The notes under the pieces are model-generated. The model saw only the letters and a program-made list of their open reading frames with translations, did not search any database and was not told the origin of the DNA. This document shows positions 46,501 to 54,761 of a stretch of DNA of 64,000 bases, in pieces. Origin of the DNA: Mesorhizobium sp. YC-39 (GTDB lineage: Bacteria; Pseudomonadota; Alphaproteobacteria; Rhizobiales; Rhizobiaceae); contig NZ_JAOWPS010000001.1 of the NCBI RefSeq assembly GCF_025753795.1, positions 186,001-250,000 of the forward strand, given 5' to 3'. Position numbers and translations under genes: made by a program. The stretch's first letter is position 1, and each line of letters starts with the position of its first letter.

Positions 46501-47455
46501 CTGCGTCTGCCCGTCCGGCACCACCTTCCGCAACGGTCAGTGCTCGGGCGGTGGCGGCGTCATTGTCCCGATCCCGCCGAAGCCGAAGCCCTGCATCCTG
46601 CTCAAAGGCCAGATCCGCACCGAGGACGGACGCTGCATCTGCCCGCGCGGAACCGAGCTCGAGGATGGTGCCTGCGTGAAGATCACGCAGGGCTGCACCA
46701 TCCCCGGTTCGGTCCCGACAGCGGACGGCAACTGCCGTTGCCCCGCTGGCACGCATCTCGACAGAAATAAGAATGCCTGCGTGCGGGACAAGCAGAAGCC
46801 CGAGCAGTGCACCATTCGCGGTCAGGTCCATGACGCGGACGGCGATTGTGTCTGCCCGAGGGGGACCGAGGTTCGCAATGGCGCCTGCCGGCCGATCCGG
46901 CCAAAGCCGGAGCAGTGCCGAATCCCCGGCCAGATCCGCAATGCCGACGGCGATTGCGTCTGCCCAAGAGGGACCGAGGTGCGCAATGGGGCCTGCCGAC
47001 CGATCCGGCCGAAGCCCGAGCAGTGCACGATCCGTGGCCAGATCCACGACTCCAACGGCAATTGCGTCTGCCCGAGGGGTACGGAGATCCGCAATGGCGC
47101 CTGCCGGCAGAAGAAGCTTGAGCTGGAGCAGTGCACCATTCGTGGCCAGGTGCACAACAAGCGCGGCGAATGTGTCTGCCCGCGCGGCACCGAAGTGCGC
47201 GGCGGTGCCTGCCGCAAGATCAGGGTGGAATGCGCGCCCGGCAGCCAGGTGATCAACGGCATATGCCAGCCGATCATCAAGCGGCGCTGCCCGGTCGGGA
47301 CAGTCGGCCGCTATCCGGACTGCGCCCCGATCCGCAGAAGGCCGGGCCTGGAGATCAATCCGAATCTCTTGAACCCGAACATCCTGCAGCAGCTTGTGCC
47401 GAGGCAAAAGCAACGGATTCCCCGGCAGCAGGATCCGGCGCGCATATTGAACTAA
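43544..47455 (+). CDS. Giant exported protein with DUF11-like domains and C-terminal Cys-rich repeats
   Basis: A 1303-residue protein with a strong ribosome binding site (GAGGAGGGGG) 11 bases after the previous gene. After a signal peptide (ends PGFA-ED) comes an unrecognised region (~50-280), then a module shared with the upstream protein (CFKVERGTVECVPGGGAFIY). Four DUF11-like beta domains follow (e.g. LKVEKRADVTRCTMAGGCDF; LILKKRARTEFCSADGVCTF). From about residue 975 there are at least seven Cys-rich repeats of ~38 residues on the pattern C-x-I-x-G-x(4)-A/DG-x-C-x-CPRGTE-x-x-x-GAC. DUF11 domains occur in surface proteins and adhesins. The Cys repeats resemble animal EB-type modules only in spacing. 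Role unknown; cell-surface or matrix function is inferred. Confidence 0.85.
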   Translation: MNTSALSPLATGNKPTVMETIMKPLSFARRGARWLMAAGIAVAMLTPVPGFAEDLAPAKIAPVKTAQADIDKPQPIDPDSIVIAGPEPKLELDNPRIVNPEPGRIVPFFTKKGGQRSCDYVFYTLSFGLRGNAQAFANPAFAAALKKARLDFKDQLPHGLKIVNVSVSGDGTDAAGGALPTATISSSANPDDTADVSDFRISASDLDGMGAANERVITFRITATIDHAAFPAPTVVDNQGTIKVTVGPGPGTTIPSQDPGKPDDGNFLTGEKTSIRIDLTKCNPPPPPPGKECFKVERGTVECVPGGGAFIYYMPVGPEMSGKWVQVSTTTPGITIIPNTQKVPAGGGVLNWKIVGASPGDVIHLIVTGIETYAGPEEGWGLCCTQTIDIVIPRDQRCPPKDKEPDLKVEKRADVTRCTMAGGCDFTIRVTNVGDGPYNGKIVLDEVTLPAGSTLDSGPNPPWVCVPGTTPMICTHPVTTLNPGASVDLKLGFKPAGGWQGGALRNCATYNYGASGKPLFGSRQNDRGCASIPICRRGDRDCRPPVDKKVDLILKKRARTEFCSADGVCTFVIDIINNGSVPHNGPLTVIDTYPSGAPASSTFGPTPPWTCGPNGPGQFRCDNAGIVLMPGASTPIFVKAVLPAGYRPDTVENCAEVKAIPGENDLTNNRACAKERIRHPNGGQPALRITKVCNGAMAGAAVVSCRITVSSVGAVAPTGPVRVNDAATLVAGGAPVQIQTVTSDGAEWACGPVPANTLSCQIPGAVMTPGTSRHFDVTVAGNGEFENCARGSYGPAPGDDIVYPIGRACAKGGGTSTIRVEKTGDAECRPGQPCSFEITITNEGTSPFSGPVRIGDAIGIEGLGRLEGVAITSIEPPFGCSPEPATLPVSCIANLTLGAGESHVHNVTVVLPDDGRLANLQGSVNGQNCVGVLSPDTRVQGGDVLSGGQANIQGDRGKAYACHPFTIRNEVKKECSAGFVMNDAGRCVCPSGTTFRNGQCSGGGGVIVPIPPKPKPCILLKGQIRTEDGRCICPRGTELEDGACVKITQGCTIPGSVPTADGNCRCPAGTHLDRNKNACVRDKQKPEQCTIRGQVHDADGDCVCPRGTEVRNGACRPIRPKPEQCRIPGQIRNADGDCVCPRGTEVRNGACRPIRPKPEQCTIRGQIHDSNGNCVCPRGTEIRNGACRQKKLELEQCTIRGQVHNKRGECVCPRGTEVRGGACRKIRVECAPGSQVINGICQPIIKRRCPVGTVGRYPDCAPIRRRPGLEINPNLLNPNILQQLVPRQKQRIPRQQDPARILN

Positions 47456-47466
47456 CTATCCGTACC

Positions 47467-47494
47467 CCCCGCCGGAGCGATCCGGCGGGGTTTT
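47467..47494 (+). terminator. Rho-independent terminator after the giant exported protein gene
   Basis: CCCCGCCGGA-GCGA-TCCGGCGGGG followed by TTTT, 11 bases past the stop codon at 47455. A perfect 10-bp stem with a tetraloop. Confidence 0.9.
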
Positions 47495-47655
47495 GCTGCC
47501 GATATCGGCCCAGCCGCTCACCCTTACCTTCACCCCGTGAAGAACGGGGAGAAGGTTCCGGCAGGGACAAACCGGCTTCCCCTTTTTAGGATCATGGTCT
47601 AGCAGTCGATCCAGACGATGCGCCCGCAACCAAGGGCGCCTGGAAAGGCCGCATC

Positions 47656-48333
47656 ATGAGCAAGAAGACCCTGATCGCGCCATCGGTGCTGGCGTCGGAT
47701 TTCTCCAGGCTCGGCGACGAGGTCGAGGCGGTGGCGGCGGCTGGCGCCGACTGGATCCATCTCGACGTCATGGACGGGCATTTCGTGCCCAACATCACCT
47801 TCGGCCCGCCGGTGATCAAGGCGATCCGCAACCGCACCAAGGCCTTTTTCGACTGCCATCTGATGATCGCGCCGGCCGATCCCTATCTGGCCGCCTTCGC
47901 CGAGGCCGGCTGCGACGGCATGACGGTGCATGCCGAGGCCGGGCCGCATCTCGACCGTTCGCTGCAGACGATCAGGAATCTCGGCAAGAAGGCCGGCGTG
48001 TCGCTCAATCCGGCGACGCCGGAAAGTGCCGTTGAATATGTGCTCGACCGGCTCGACCTGATCCTGATCATGACCGTCAATCCGGGCTTTGGCGGCCAGG
48101 CCTTCATCCCGGCGATCGTCGACAAGGTGAAGCGGGTAAAGGCGCTGATCGGCGAACGACCGATCCGCATCGAGATCGACGGCGGCATCTCACCGGAAAC
48201 CGCCCCGCTCGTCACAGCCGCGGGCGCCAGCGTGCTGGTCGCAGGTGCGGCCATCTTCAAGGGCGGCAGCGTCGAAGCCTATCGCGCGAACATCGAGGCG
48301 ATCCGGACGGCGGCGGACAGGGCGGCCGGCTGA
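47656..48333 (+). CDS. rpe: Ribulose-phosphate 3-epimerase
   Basis: The 225-residue TIM-barrel enzyme shows [40 protein letters not shown] with metal ligands, [14 protein letters not shown] and the phosphate-binding end [15 protein letters not shown]. It interconverts ribulose 5-phosphate and xylulose 5-phosphate in the pentose phosphate and Calvin pathways. It stands alone between the large surface genes and a catabolic operon. Confidence 0.98.
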   Translation: MSKKTLIAPSVLASDFSRLGDEVEAVAAAGADWIHLDVMDGHFVPNITFGPPVIKAIRNRTKAFFDCHLMIAPADPYLAAFAEAGCDGMTVHAEAGPHLDRSLQTIRNLGKKAGVSLNPATPESAVEYVLDRLDLILIMTVNPGFGGQAFIPAIVDKVKRVKALIGERPIRIEIDGGISPETAPLVTAAGASVLVAGAAIFKGGSVEAYRANIEAIRTAADRAAG

Positions 48334-48342
48334 CGCAGCGCC

Positions 48343-49716
48343 TCAGCCGTTCAACTGCGTCGGGATGCCGAGTTGTGAGACGATGCGCCTGCCCGAGGCT
48401 TCGAGGTCGCGTTTCACCCGCTCGGCATCGTTCCACAGGAGCTTTCCGTCGCGCTTCCTGAATTGGCCCGCGACCATCACCGTTTCGACATTGCCGACAT
48501 TCGACTGCATGATCACGGTCGAATAGGGATCGTGAACCGGCCACATGTTCCAGTCCGTGGCGCGCAAAATGGTGATGTCGGCCTGCTTGCCAGGCGTCAG
48601 TGAGCCGATCTGGCCGTCGAGCCCGAGCATCCTGGCGCCTTCCAGGGTGATCCAGCGCAGGGCATCGCGGGTAGAGACCGTGCAGGCTTCGGGTATCGTG
48701 CCGGTGGTCCGGCGCGACAGATCATTGTCCAGCGAGCGCTGGCAGGCGAGCGCCATGCGCGCCACCGTGAACATGTCGGTGGAAACCAGCGATTCGATGT
48801 CGACGCCGAAGGATGGCTGCCCGCCGGCCGCCAGCACGCGGCCGGTGATGGGAAAGCCATGGCCTTGCGTCATCTCGTTCTCCGGCGTCACCGTGAAGGA
48901 GACGCCGGCGCCGACGAAGCGCCTGATCTGCTCGTCGCTCAGATTGTTGCCATGCACGACATTGATGCCGGGTCCGACCAGCCCCTCGGCCTCCAGCGTT
49001 TCCCAGCCGCCCGGCGTCTTGGCCTCGCCGCCGCCCTGATGCATCGAGGCGACCATGCCAAGCTCGCGCGCCAGCCGGAAATCGGCGCGGGCGACCTCCA
49101 TGGTCGAATAATGCGGTCCCAGAATCGCCAGACCGAGCGTCACCAGCTGGCCACGGCTGGCGAAGCGGCCGCGCAGCAGGCGCTCAATCTCGTGGCGCGG
49201 ATGCGGCACTTCGGAAAAATGCGGCTTGCCGGGCTTTGGGTCCGGCTTCGGTGACCCGTGCAGGAAGACCGAGCGGATGCCGCTTGCGAACAGCGCCTCG
49301 ACGGCGGCATCGGTATGATCTGATGTCGGATTGTTGTGGCACCAGTCGCCGAGCGTGGTCGCCCCGGCATTGATCTGGCCGATCGCACCAGCAAGCGTGG
49401 CGATGTAGATGTCCTCGGGCCGGAAGGCTGTCGCCAGCCCCCGGTGCACACAGCGGAAATATTCGAGCAGCGTCATGTTGGAGGTGAGGCCGCGCAGCCC
49501 GGTCTGCCACGTATGCATGTGGCCGTTGACGATGCCGGGAATGACGATGCGCCCGCGCCCGTCGATCACCTCGGCCTGATCCGCCTGCAAGTTCTGCCCG
49601 ACTGCGGCGATCCGCTCGCCGGCCACCAGCACGTCGCCGTCGAGGAAATCGCCGACCCTATCGTCCATCGACAACACGATGGCGTTGCGGATCAGGGTGC
49701 GTAGCTCTTGTGCCAT
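48343..49716 (-). CDS. Amidohydrolase family protein (cytosine deaminase/TrzN-like)
   Basis: The 457-residue metal-dependent hydrolase has the first metal motif VIPGIVNGHMHTWQTGLRGL (HMH near residue 67), later ASMHQGGGEAKT and VVHGNNLSDEQ with further His ligands, and the Asp in FGVDIES. These match the deaminase/chlorohydrolase branch of amidohydrolases. It overlaps the dioxygenase gene by one base (TGATG) and is the third gene of the operon. It probably hydrolyses a ring amine, amide or lactone of the pathway substrate. Confidence 0.88.
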   Translation of the reverse strand: MAQELRTLIRNAIVLSMDDRVGDFLDGDVLVAGERIAAVGQNLQADQAEVIDGRGRIVIPGIVNGHMHTWQTGLRGLTSNMTLLEYFRCVHRGLATAFRPEDIYIATLAGAIGQINAGATTLGDWCHNNPTSDHTDAAVEALFASGIRSVFLHGSPKPDPKPGKPHFSEVPHPRHEIERLLRGRFASRGQLVTLGLAILGPHYSTMEVARADFRLARELGMVASMHQGGGEAKTPGGWETLEAEGLVGPGINVVHGNNLSDEQIRRFVGAGVSFTVTPENEMTQGHGFPITGRVLAAGGQPSFGVDIESLVSTDMFTVARMALACQRSLDNDLSRRTTGTIPEACTVSTRDALRWITLEGARMLGLDGQIGSLTPGKQADITILRATDWNMWPVHDPYSTVIMQSNVGNVETVMVAGQFRKRDGKLLWNDAERVKRDLEASGRRIVSQLGIPTQLNG

Positions 49717-50579
49717 CAGGCATTGCCCTGCAGCGGCACCAGCGTGAAATCGAAATCGAGCCGCTTGTCCGGTCGCCGTTCAAGGCCGGAGGGGCCGTCG
49801 TCGTCGCGCATGGCGTCCAGCTTTCGCACCAGTGGGTCGCGTACGCCGAAGACGGCGTCGTTGTCGACGAACTTGTCATGGGCGAAGAAAATCTCGGTGA
49901 CGATCGGCTTATGGCGTTCGGCCTTGACGATGAAGTGGAAATGCGACGGCCGCCAGGGCGAGCGGCCCGCCGCTGCCACGACCGCGCCGACCGGACCATC
50001 CATCGGGATCGTGTAGGGCGCCGGCTCGACGGTGGTGAAGGCATAGCGGCCTTCATCATCGCACTCTTGCTTGCAGCGCAAATTCTCGTCGTCCTGCGCC
50101 GCGTCCTGCGTGGCATATTCGCCCTTCGCATCGGTCTGCCACATGTCGACGATCGCCCCGGGAATGGGCTTCCCAGCCGTGTCTCGCACGACGCCGGTAA
50201 CCAGCACGGTCGTGCCTTCATTGTCCTTGACCAGATCGGCGCCGAAGGGAACCGTCGGGCTGTCGTCTGAATAGAAGGGACCAAGCACGCTGCCGATCGT
50301 GGCGCCCGGCGTTGCGTTCAGGAGATCGACCAGCGAGGTCACGCCCATGACGTCGGACAAAAGCGCGAATTCGTTGCGCTTGTCGTCGCTGATCTGGCCA
50401 GCATGCCAAAGGAAATCGATCGTCGACAGCCATTCCTCATGCGTCAGCCCGACCTCGCGGACAAAGGCATGGACATGGTGGGTGAGCCGCTGCAGCACAT
50501 GACGCAAGCGCGGGTCGGGCGCGTTGCCCCAGGCCTGCTGCACAGCCTCGGTGATGTTGTCGGCGGTGATGTCGCGCAT
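49716..50579 (-). CDS. Intradiol ring-cleavage dioxygenase (hydroxyquinol/catechol 1,2-dioxygenase type)
   Basis: The 287-residue protein has the N-terminal catechol-dioxygenase domain (ADNITEAVQQAWGNAPDPRL) and the catalytic core with Fe(III) ligands: Tyr in LGPFYSDDSP, Tyr in EGRYAFTTVEP, and two His in RPSHFHFIV. It cleaves a catechol or hydroxyquinol ring between the hydroxyls. In an operon with an FAH-family hydrolase (upstream) and an amidohydrolase (downstream) it marks an aromatic degradation route. A GGGAGGAGA site precedes the ATG at 50579. Confidence 0.92.
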   Translation of the reverse strand: MRDITADNITEAVQQAWGNAPDPRLRHVLQRLTHHVHAFVREVGLTHEEWLSTIDFLWHAGQISDDKRNEFALLSDVMGVTSLVDLLNATPGATIGSVLGPFYSDDSPTVPFGADLVKDNEGTTVLVTGVVRDTAGKPIPGAIVDMWQTDAKGEYATQDAAQDDENLRCKQECDDEGRYAFTTVEPAPYTIPMDGPVGAVVAAAGRSPWRPSHFHFIVKAERHKPIVTEIFFAHDKFVDNDAVFGVRDPLVRKLDAMRDDDGPSGLERRPDKRLDFDFTLVPLQGNA

Positions 50580-50626
50580 GGTGCCGTCTCCTCCCGTGCC
50601 GGCCTGTCACTTCCCTTACCCGCTTG

Positions 50627-51499
50627 TCACTTGGCGGTGGAACGCGGTTCTTCGGCCGCGATGCTGTTGCGCAGGATGCCGATGCCTTCGATCTCGACCT
50701 CGACCACATCGCCGGGACCCATCCAGAGCGGCGGCGTGCGCGCATAGCCGACGCCTTGCGGCGTGCCCATCGCGATCATATCGCCAGGTTCAAGTGTCAT
50801 GAACTCGGAAATGATCGAGACCGCCATGGCAACCGAAACCATCATATCGGCGGTGCTCGCATTCTGCACCGTCTCGCCATTCAGCCGGCAGGCGATGCCG
50901 AGGCCGGAAGCGCCGGCGGGCAACTCGTCTGCCGTCACGATGACCGGACCAACCGCACCCGTCCTGTCGAAATTCTTGCCGGGCGTCCATTGATGCGTCT
51001 TGCGCTGGTAATCGCGGATCGAGGCGTCGTTGAAGCATGTGTAGCCGAACACATGATCCAACGCATCGGCCTTCGGGATGTAGCGTCCGGACCGCCCGAC
51101 GATCACCATCAGCTCCGCCTCGAAATCGAGTTTTTCCGAGACGCGCGGCATGATGATCGCTTCGCCCGCCGGCAGCAGCGACGTTGCCGTGCGCAGGAAG
51201 ATCGCCGGATAGTCCGGCACCGCGTAGCCGCCTTCCTGCGCATGCGCGCGGTAGTTCAGGCCAAGGCAGACGATCTTGCCCGACGGTTCGAAGGGCAGTG
51301 CCAAAGGCGTCGTCGCCAGCTTCTGCCAGGCGGCGGGCGGCAGGACCTCAACCTGTTTGGCTATCGCGGCAAGCCCGTCCTTGCCCCAGTTGATCAGCTC
51401 GAGCAGGTCAGGGCTCGATGAGCCGAGCACGGCAATGTCGGTCCCGCGTACGACGCCCAGCCGCCGCTCGCCATCCTCGATGCAAACCGCAAAACGCAT
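50627..51499 (-). CDS. Fumarylacetoacetate hydrolase family protein
   Basis: The 290-residue protein has an N-terminal ~65-residue domain followed by the FAH core: KIVCLGLNYRAHAQEGGYAV, metal ligands in KLDFEAELMVIVGRSGRYIP, and DASIRDYQRKTHQWTPGKNF. Family members cleave or hydrate 2-hydroxy-dienoate or acylpyruvate type products of ring cleavage. The frame runs on upstream, but the ATG at 51499 follows AGGAGGA and is clearly the start. It is the first gene of the minus-strand operon, divergent from the YciI gene. Confidence 0.92.
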   Translation of the reverse strand: MRFAVCIEDGERRLGVVRGTDIAVLGSSSPDLLELINWGKDGLAAIAKQVEVLPPAAWQKLATTPLALPFEPSGKIVCLGLNYRAHAQEGGYAVPDYPAIFLRTATSLLPAGEAIIMPRVSEKLDFEAELMVIVGRSGRYIPKADALDHVFGYTCFNDASIRDYQRKTHQWTPGKNFDRTGAVGPVIVTADELPAGASGLGIACRLNGETVQNASTADMMVSVAMAVSIISEFMTLEPGDMIAMGTPQGVGYARTPPLWMGPGDVVEVEIEGIGILRNSIAAEEPRSTAK

Positions 51500-51527
51500 G
51501 AAATCCTCCTGCAATCTGCCCTCTGTT

Positions 51528-51572
51528 AAAATCGCTAATTTTATTGATGTCAATATATTATCGATTTTATTG
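51528..51572. promoter_or_regulatory. AT-rich divergent promoter with motif shared with the mat/SDR promoter
   Basis: AAAATCGCTAATTTTATTG, then TGTCAATATATTATCGATTTT, lies between the FAH and YciI genes. Related words, TTAGCGATTTTTATTG and TATCGATATTTTT, occur between the SDR and matA genes at 54654-54701. Such repeated words suit binding sites for the GntR regulator encoded between the two promoters. Confidence 0.4.
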
Positions 51573-51646
51573 CAAAGCCAGACGCGATTCCCTATGGTCG
51601 AGACGATCGCCATGGCAGACCAACTCAGGACCGCTAGAGGAGAAAA

Positions 51647-51940
51647 ATGCCCATGCTTTTCGCCATCCATGCTCTCGACGGAGACAATGGCCTGCAGCGC
51701 CGGCTGACCAGCCAGGATGCGCACAAGGCGCATCTGGCGACGGCGGCGACCTATGGCGTCACCCTCATTATGTCCGGACCGCTGGTGGAAGACGACGGTG
51801 TCACGATGAAGGGTAGCCTGTTGATCGTCGACGCCGATGGGCGGGCCGCGGTCGAGGCGTTCAATGGTGCCGATCCTTACAGGAAGGCCGGCGTCTGGGG
51901 CAGCGTGACGATCACCGCCTTTCAGAAACGTCAGGGCTGA
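51647..51940 (+). CDS. YciI family protein
   Basis: A 97-residue YciI domain: MLFAIHALDGDNGLQRRLTS with the conserved His-Asp pair, DAHKAHLATAATYGVTLIMS, and the closing DPYRKAGVWGSVTITAFQKR. YciI proteins are small dimeric enzymes; some are dehydratases or dehalogenase-like, as in chloro-hydroxyquinol degradation. It is divergent from the dioxygenase operon and followed 33 bases later by a Gfo/Idh dehydrogenase. The exact reaction is unknown. Confidence 0.9.
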   Translation: MPMLFAIHALDGDNGLQRRLTSQDAHKAHLATAATYGVTLIMSGPLVEDDGVTMKGSLLIVDADGRAAVEAFNGADPYRKAGVWGSVTITAFQKRQG

Positions 51941-51972
51941 CACCCGGAAGTCTATCGAACACGGAGGACAGG

Positions 51973-52971
51973 ATGCGTGTGGCGGTCGCAGGCCTTGGCT
52001 GGTGGGGCAAGCAGATCATCTCGTGCCTCGACAAGAGTGCGCGTTTCCAGGTGCTCTACGGCGTCGATCCGACGCCGCCGGAAGGCGTGCTCGATTTCCT
52101 TGGCCAGCATGGTGTCGGCCATGCCACCGATCTGGCCACGGTGCTTGCCGACGAGGCCGTCGAAGGCGTGATCCTCGCCACACCACACCAATTGCATGAG
52201 GAGCAGTGCCTGGCGGTGATCGCCGCCGGCAAGGAATTGTTCTGCGAAAAGCCGCTCACCATGAGCGCCGCGGGCGCTGCCCGCGTCATCGACGCCTGCC
52301 GGAAAGCCGGCAAGATCCTCGGCATCGGCCATGAGCGCCGCTACGAGGCCTGCTTCGAGCAGGTCCAGAAACTGCTCGACGACGGCACGCTGGGCAAGCC
52401 GCTGCTGTTCGAGGCCAATATCAGCCACGATCTGTTTCGCGGCATCGACCGTTCGAACTGGCGGCTCGACCCGAGACACGCGCCGGCCGGCATGATGACG
52501 GCGACGGGCATCCACCAGACCGATCTCTGCGTCGCCTTCTTCGGCGCTCCCGCCGAAGTCCGTGCGCAGACGTCGAGCCTGATCTTCGAATCGCCCGCCA
52601 CCGATTTCGTGACGGCGTCGCTGACCTTTGAATCCGGGGCGCGCGGCACAGTCAGCCTTTTGTCCTGCACGCCCTATTATGGGCGCGTCACGGTGTTCGG
52701 CGACAAGGGCTGGATCGAGGTGGTCAGCGAAGGCAATGTCGACCAGGGCAAGCCGACGATCGTCACCGTCTGCACCGGCACCAGAGAGCCGCGCCAGGTG
52801 TCGGTCCATCACCCGACCGACACGGTGACCGCGAATTTCGAGGCCTGGGCCGCTGCCGTCGCCGGCGGGAAGCCCTACCGCTTCACCCCCGCCCAGCTTC
52901 TCGACAACATCAAGCTGTTCGAGGCCATCGTCACGTCGGCAAGCCAGGATGGCGCGGCCGTTCGCCTTTGA
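51973..52971 (+). CDS. Gfo/Idh/MocA family dehydrogenase
   Basis: The 332-residue protein has the NAD(P) site VAVAGLGWWGKQIISCLDKS, the loop ATPHQLHEEQCLAVIAAGKE and the conserved CEKPLTM with the catalytic Lys, followed by GHERRYEACFEQ. It closely resembles the second family member at 61556-62572 in these blocks. These enzymes usually oxidise sugars or inositols, sometimes other alcohols. It has a good ribosome binding site (ACGGAGGACAGG) and follows the YciI gene in the same direction. Confidence 0.92.
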   Translation: MRVAVAGLGWWGKQIISCLDKSARFQVLYGVDPTPPEGVLDFLGQHGVGHATDLATVLADEAVEGVILATPHQLHEEQCLAVIAAGKELFCEKPLTMSAAGAARVIDACRKAGKILGIGHERRYEACFEQVQKLLDDGTLGKPLLFEANISHDLFRGIDRSNWRLDPRHAPAGMMTATGIHQTDLCVAFFGAPAEVRAQTSSLIFESPATDFVTASLTFESGARGTVSLLSCTPYYGRVTVFGDKGWIEVVSEGNVDQGKPTIVTVCTGTREPRQVSVHHPTDTVTANFEAWAAAVAGGKPYRFTPAQLLDNIKLFEAIVTSASQDGAAVRL

Positions 52972-53080
52972 GGAGCACGATCTTGCCCTTGAGGGCCGTA
53001 AGCCCGACATTGTAGGGTAAGCGAGAAGCCCGACCGCGGCACGGCCACGGGCAAGGTCACTTGAGGCAACAGGAGCCGCA

Positions 53081-53824
53081 TTGACGTACGGAACGGCCGA
53101 TCTGAATGACGAGGGCGCTGCGTCCAAGAGCACGCTCGCCAGCACCGTCTATCATCAGCTTCGCGATGATTTGCTGCACGGCGTCCTCGAAACCGAAAGC
53201 AAGCTGCGCGTCGAATGGGTGGTTTCCCGTTACGGCGCCGGCGCGTCACCTGTTCGCGAAGCGCTCAATCGGCTTGCCTCGGAAGGCCTGCTCGGCCGCC
53301 ACGACCAGCGTGGCTTCTTCATCATGCCGCTCAGCGCCGCCGAGCTCGAGGAACTGACGCGCACACGCTGCTGGCTGGAAGAGCGGGCGCTGCGCGAAGC
53401 CATCGCCAACCGCACGCATGAGTGGGAGGAGCAGCTCGTGCTGGCGCTGCACCGCCTGTCGCGCACGCCGCGCCGTTTGCCCGAGGATCCTTCAGTGACC
53501 AATCCAGATTGGGAGAAGCTGCATCGCGCCTTCCACCGCGCGCTCATTTCGGCCTGCCGGTCGCGCTGGCTGGTGGGCTTCTGCGACCAGCTTGCCGACC
53601 AGGCCTATCGCTACCGCCAGATGGCGCGCGGCGGCACCGGCGTTCAGCGCGACGAGCTCGGCGAGCATCGCAAGATTGCGGAACGTGCGCTTGACGGCGA
53701 CGCCGATGGCGCGGTCGAGGCCTTGCTCGACCACTACCGCCTGACGACCGCCTTGTGCATGGAGCGCTTCAGCCAGAGCGAGGATCCGAAGACACAGCTC
53801 GGCAAGGCGCGCCGCCGGCAGTAG
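53081..53824 (+). CDS. GntR family transcriptional regulator, FCD type
   Basis: The 247-residue regulator has a GntR winged helix: STVYHQLRDDLLHGVLETES and YGAGASPVREALNRLASEGL, then an all-helical FCD ligand-binding domain with metal-type His residues (HRAFHRALISACRSRW; LGEHRKIAERAL). The start codon is TTG after AGGAG. Lying in the centre of the catabolic region, it is the only regulator gene there and probably controls the neighbouring operons. The ligand is unknown. Confidence 0.9.
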   Translation: MTYGTADLNDEGAASKSTLASTVYHQLRDDLLHGVLETESKLRVEWVVSRYGAGASPVREALNRLASEGLLGRHDQRGFFIMPLSAAELEELTRTRCWLEERALREAIANRTHEWEEQLVLALHRLSRTPRRLPEDPSVTNPDWEKLHRAFHRALISACRSRWLVGFCDQLADQAYRYRQMARGGTGVQRDELGEHRKIAERALDGDADGAVEALLDHYRLTTALCMERFSQSEDPKTQLGKARRRQ

Positions 53825-53847
53825 CGGCGACTTTTGGGTCCGACGCG

Positions 53848-54618
53848 CTAGCCTGCGGTGCTGCCGCCATCGACGAACAGGACATGGCCGGTGACGAAGT
53901 CGGAAGCCCTGGCCGCCAGGAAAATCGCGGCGCCGACAAATTCCTCCGGTTCGGCGGGGCGGTTGAACGGAATGCGCGACATGAAGAGATCACGCACTTC
54001 CGGTGTCTTGAGAATGAAATCGGCAAGAGGTGTCTTGATGACCGACGGTGCGATGCAATTGACGTTGATGCTATGCTGCGCCCATTCCGTCGCCAGTTGA
54101 CGCGTCAGAAGATGGACCGCGCCCTTGCTGGTGCCGTAGCTGACATAGCCGAGCGGATGGCCGACAAGCCCGCGCACCGAGCCGATGGTGATGATCTTGC
54201 CGCCCTGGCCGCGCGCGATCATGCCGCGCGCCACGGCCTGCGCCGGCAGGAACGTGCCTTTGACGTTGATCGCCATGATGCGGTCGAATTCCTCGGGGTC
54301 GAGGTCGACCGCGGCGGTGCGCCTGGCAAAGCCCGCCGCCGTCATCAATATGTCGATCTTGCCGAGCGCCGTTTCAGCCTTGCCGACGGCATCCGCGACG
54401 CTGGCCGCATCGGTGACGTCGCAGGGCGCGCCGATCACCGTGCCCTTGGGCTCCAGACTTTTCACAGCGGCGTCGACCTTGTCGGCGTCGACATCGGAAA
54501 TGACGACGGAGGCACCGGAAGCGAGATAGGCTTCGGCCACCGCGACGCCGAGCCCGCCGCCACCGCCGGTTATGAAGGCGGTCTTGCCGGCCAGCGTGAA
54601 TTGCCCTGCCACATCCAT
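53848..54618 (-). CDS. SDR-family oxidoreductase
   Basis: The 256-residue short-chain dehydrogenase has AFITGGGGGLGVAVAEAYLA (cofactor loop), DVDADK (NAD preference), TAAGFARR, the catalytic Tyr and Lys in YGTSKGAVHLLTRQLATEWA and the end GHVLFVDGGSTAG. It is convergent with the GntR gene and divergent from matA across the AT-rich element. Substrate unknown; it is one of three SDR genes in this catabolic region. Confidence 0.92.
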   Translation of the reverse strand: MDVAGQFTLAGKTAFITGGGGGLGVAVAEAYLASGASVVISDVDADKVDAAVKSLEPKGTVIGAPCDVTDAASVADAVGKAETALGKIDILMTAAGFARRTAAVDLDPEEFDRIMAINVKGTFLPAQAVARGMIARGQGGKIITIGSVRGLVGHPLGYVSYGTSKGAVHLLTRQLATEWAQHSINVNCIAPSVIKTPLADFILKTPEVRDLFMSRIPFNRPAEPEEFVGAAIFLAARASDFVTGHVLFVDGGSTAG

Positions 54619-54653
54619 GAAAATTCATCCTTCAGCGAGAAAACCTTCAAGCC

Positions 54654-54701
54654 ATTTTTAGCGATTTTTATTGCCACGTCAAAGTTATATCGATATTTTT
54701 C
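54654..54701. promoter_or_regulatory. AT-rich divergent promoter region of SDR and matA genes
   Basis: TTTTTAGCGATTTTTATTGC and GTTATATCGATATTTTTC stand out in this GC-rich region and share words with 51528-51572. It is likely a promoter-operator for both divergent genes. Confidence 0.4.
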
Positions 54702-54761
54702 GGAGAGACTTAACGCCTTCCCGAGCCTGCTTCCGCAACTCCAATTCAGTGGTCAGGATTG

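Noticed and set aside
46480..47230. Regularly spaced DNA repeats resembling a CRISPR array
   Set aside because: They are in-frame codon repeats of the Cys-rich modules, period ~115 bases, with conserved rather than unique spacers and no cas genes nearby.
45770..47413. A 547-codon open frame on the minus strand
   Set aside because: Antisense to the Cys-repeat protein; its repeats only mirror the repeated plus-strand codons.
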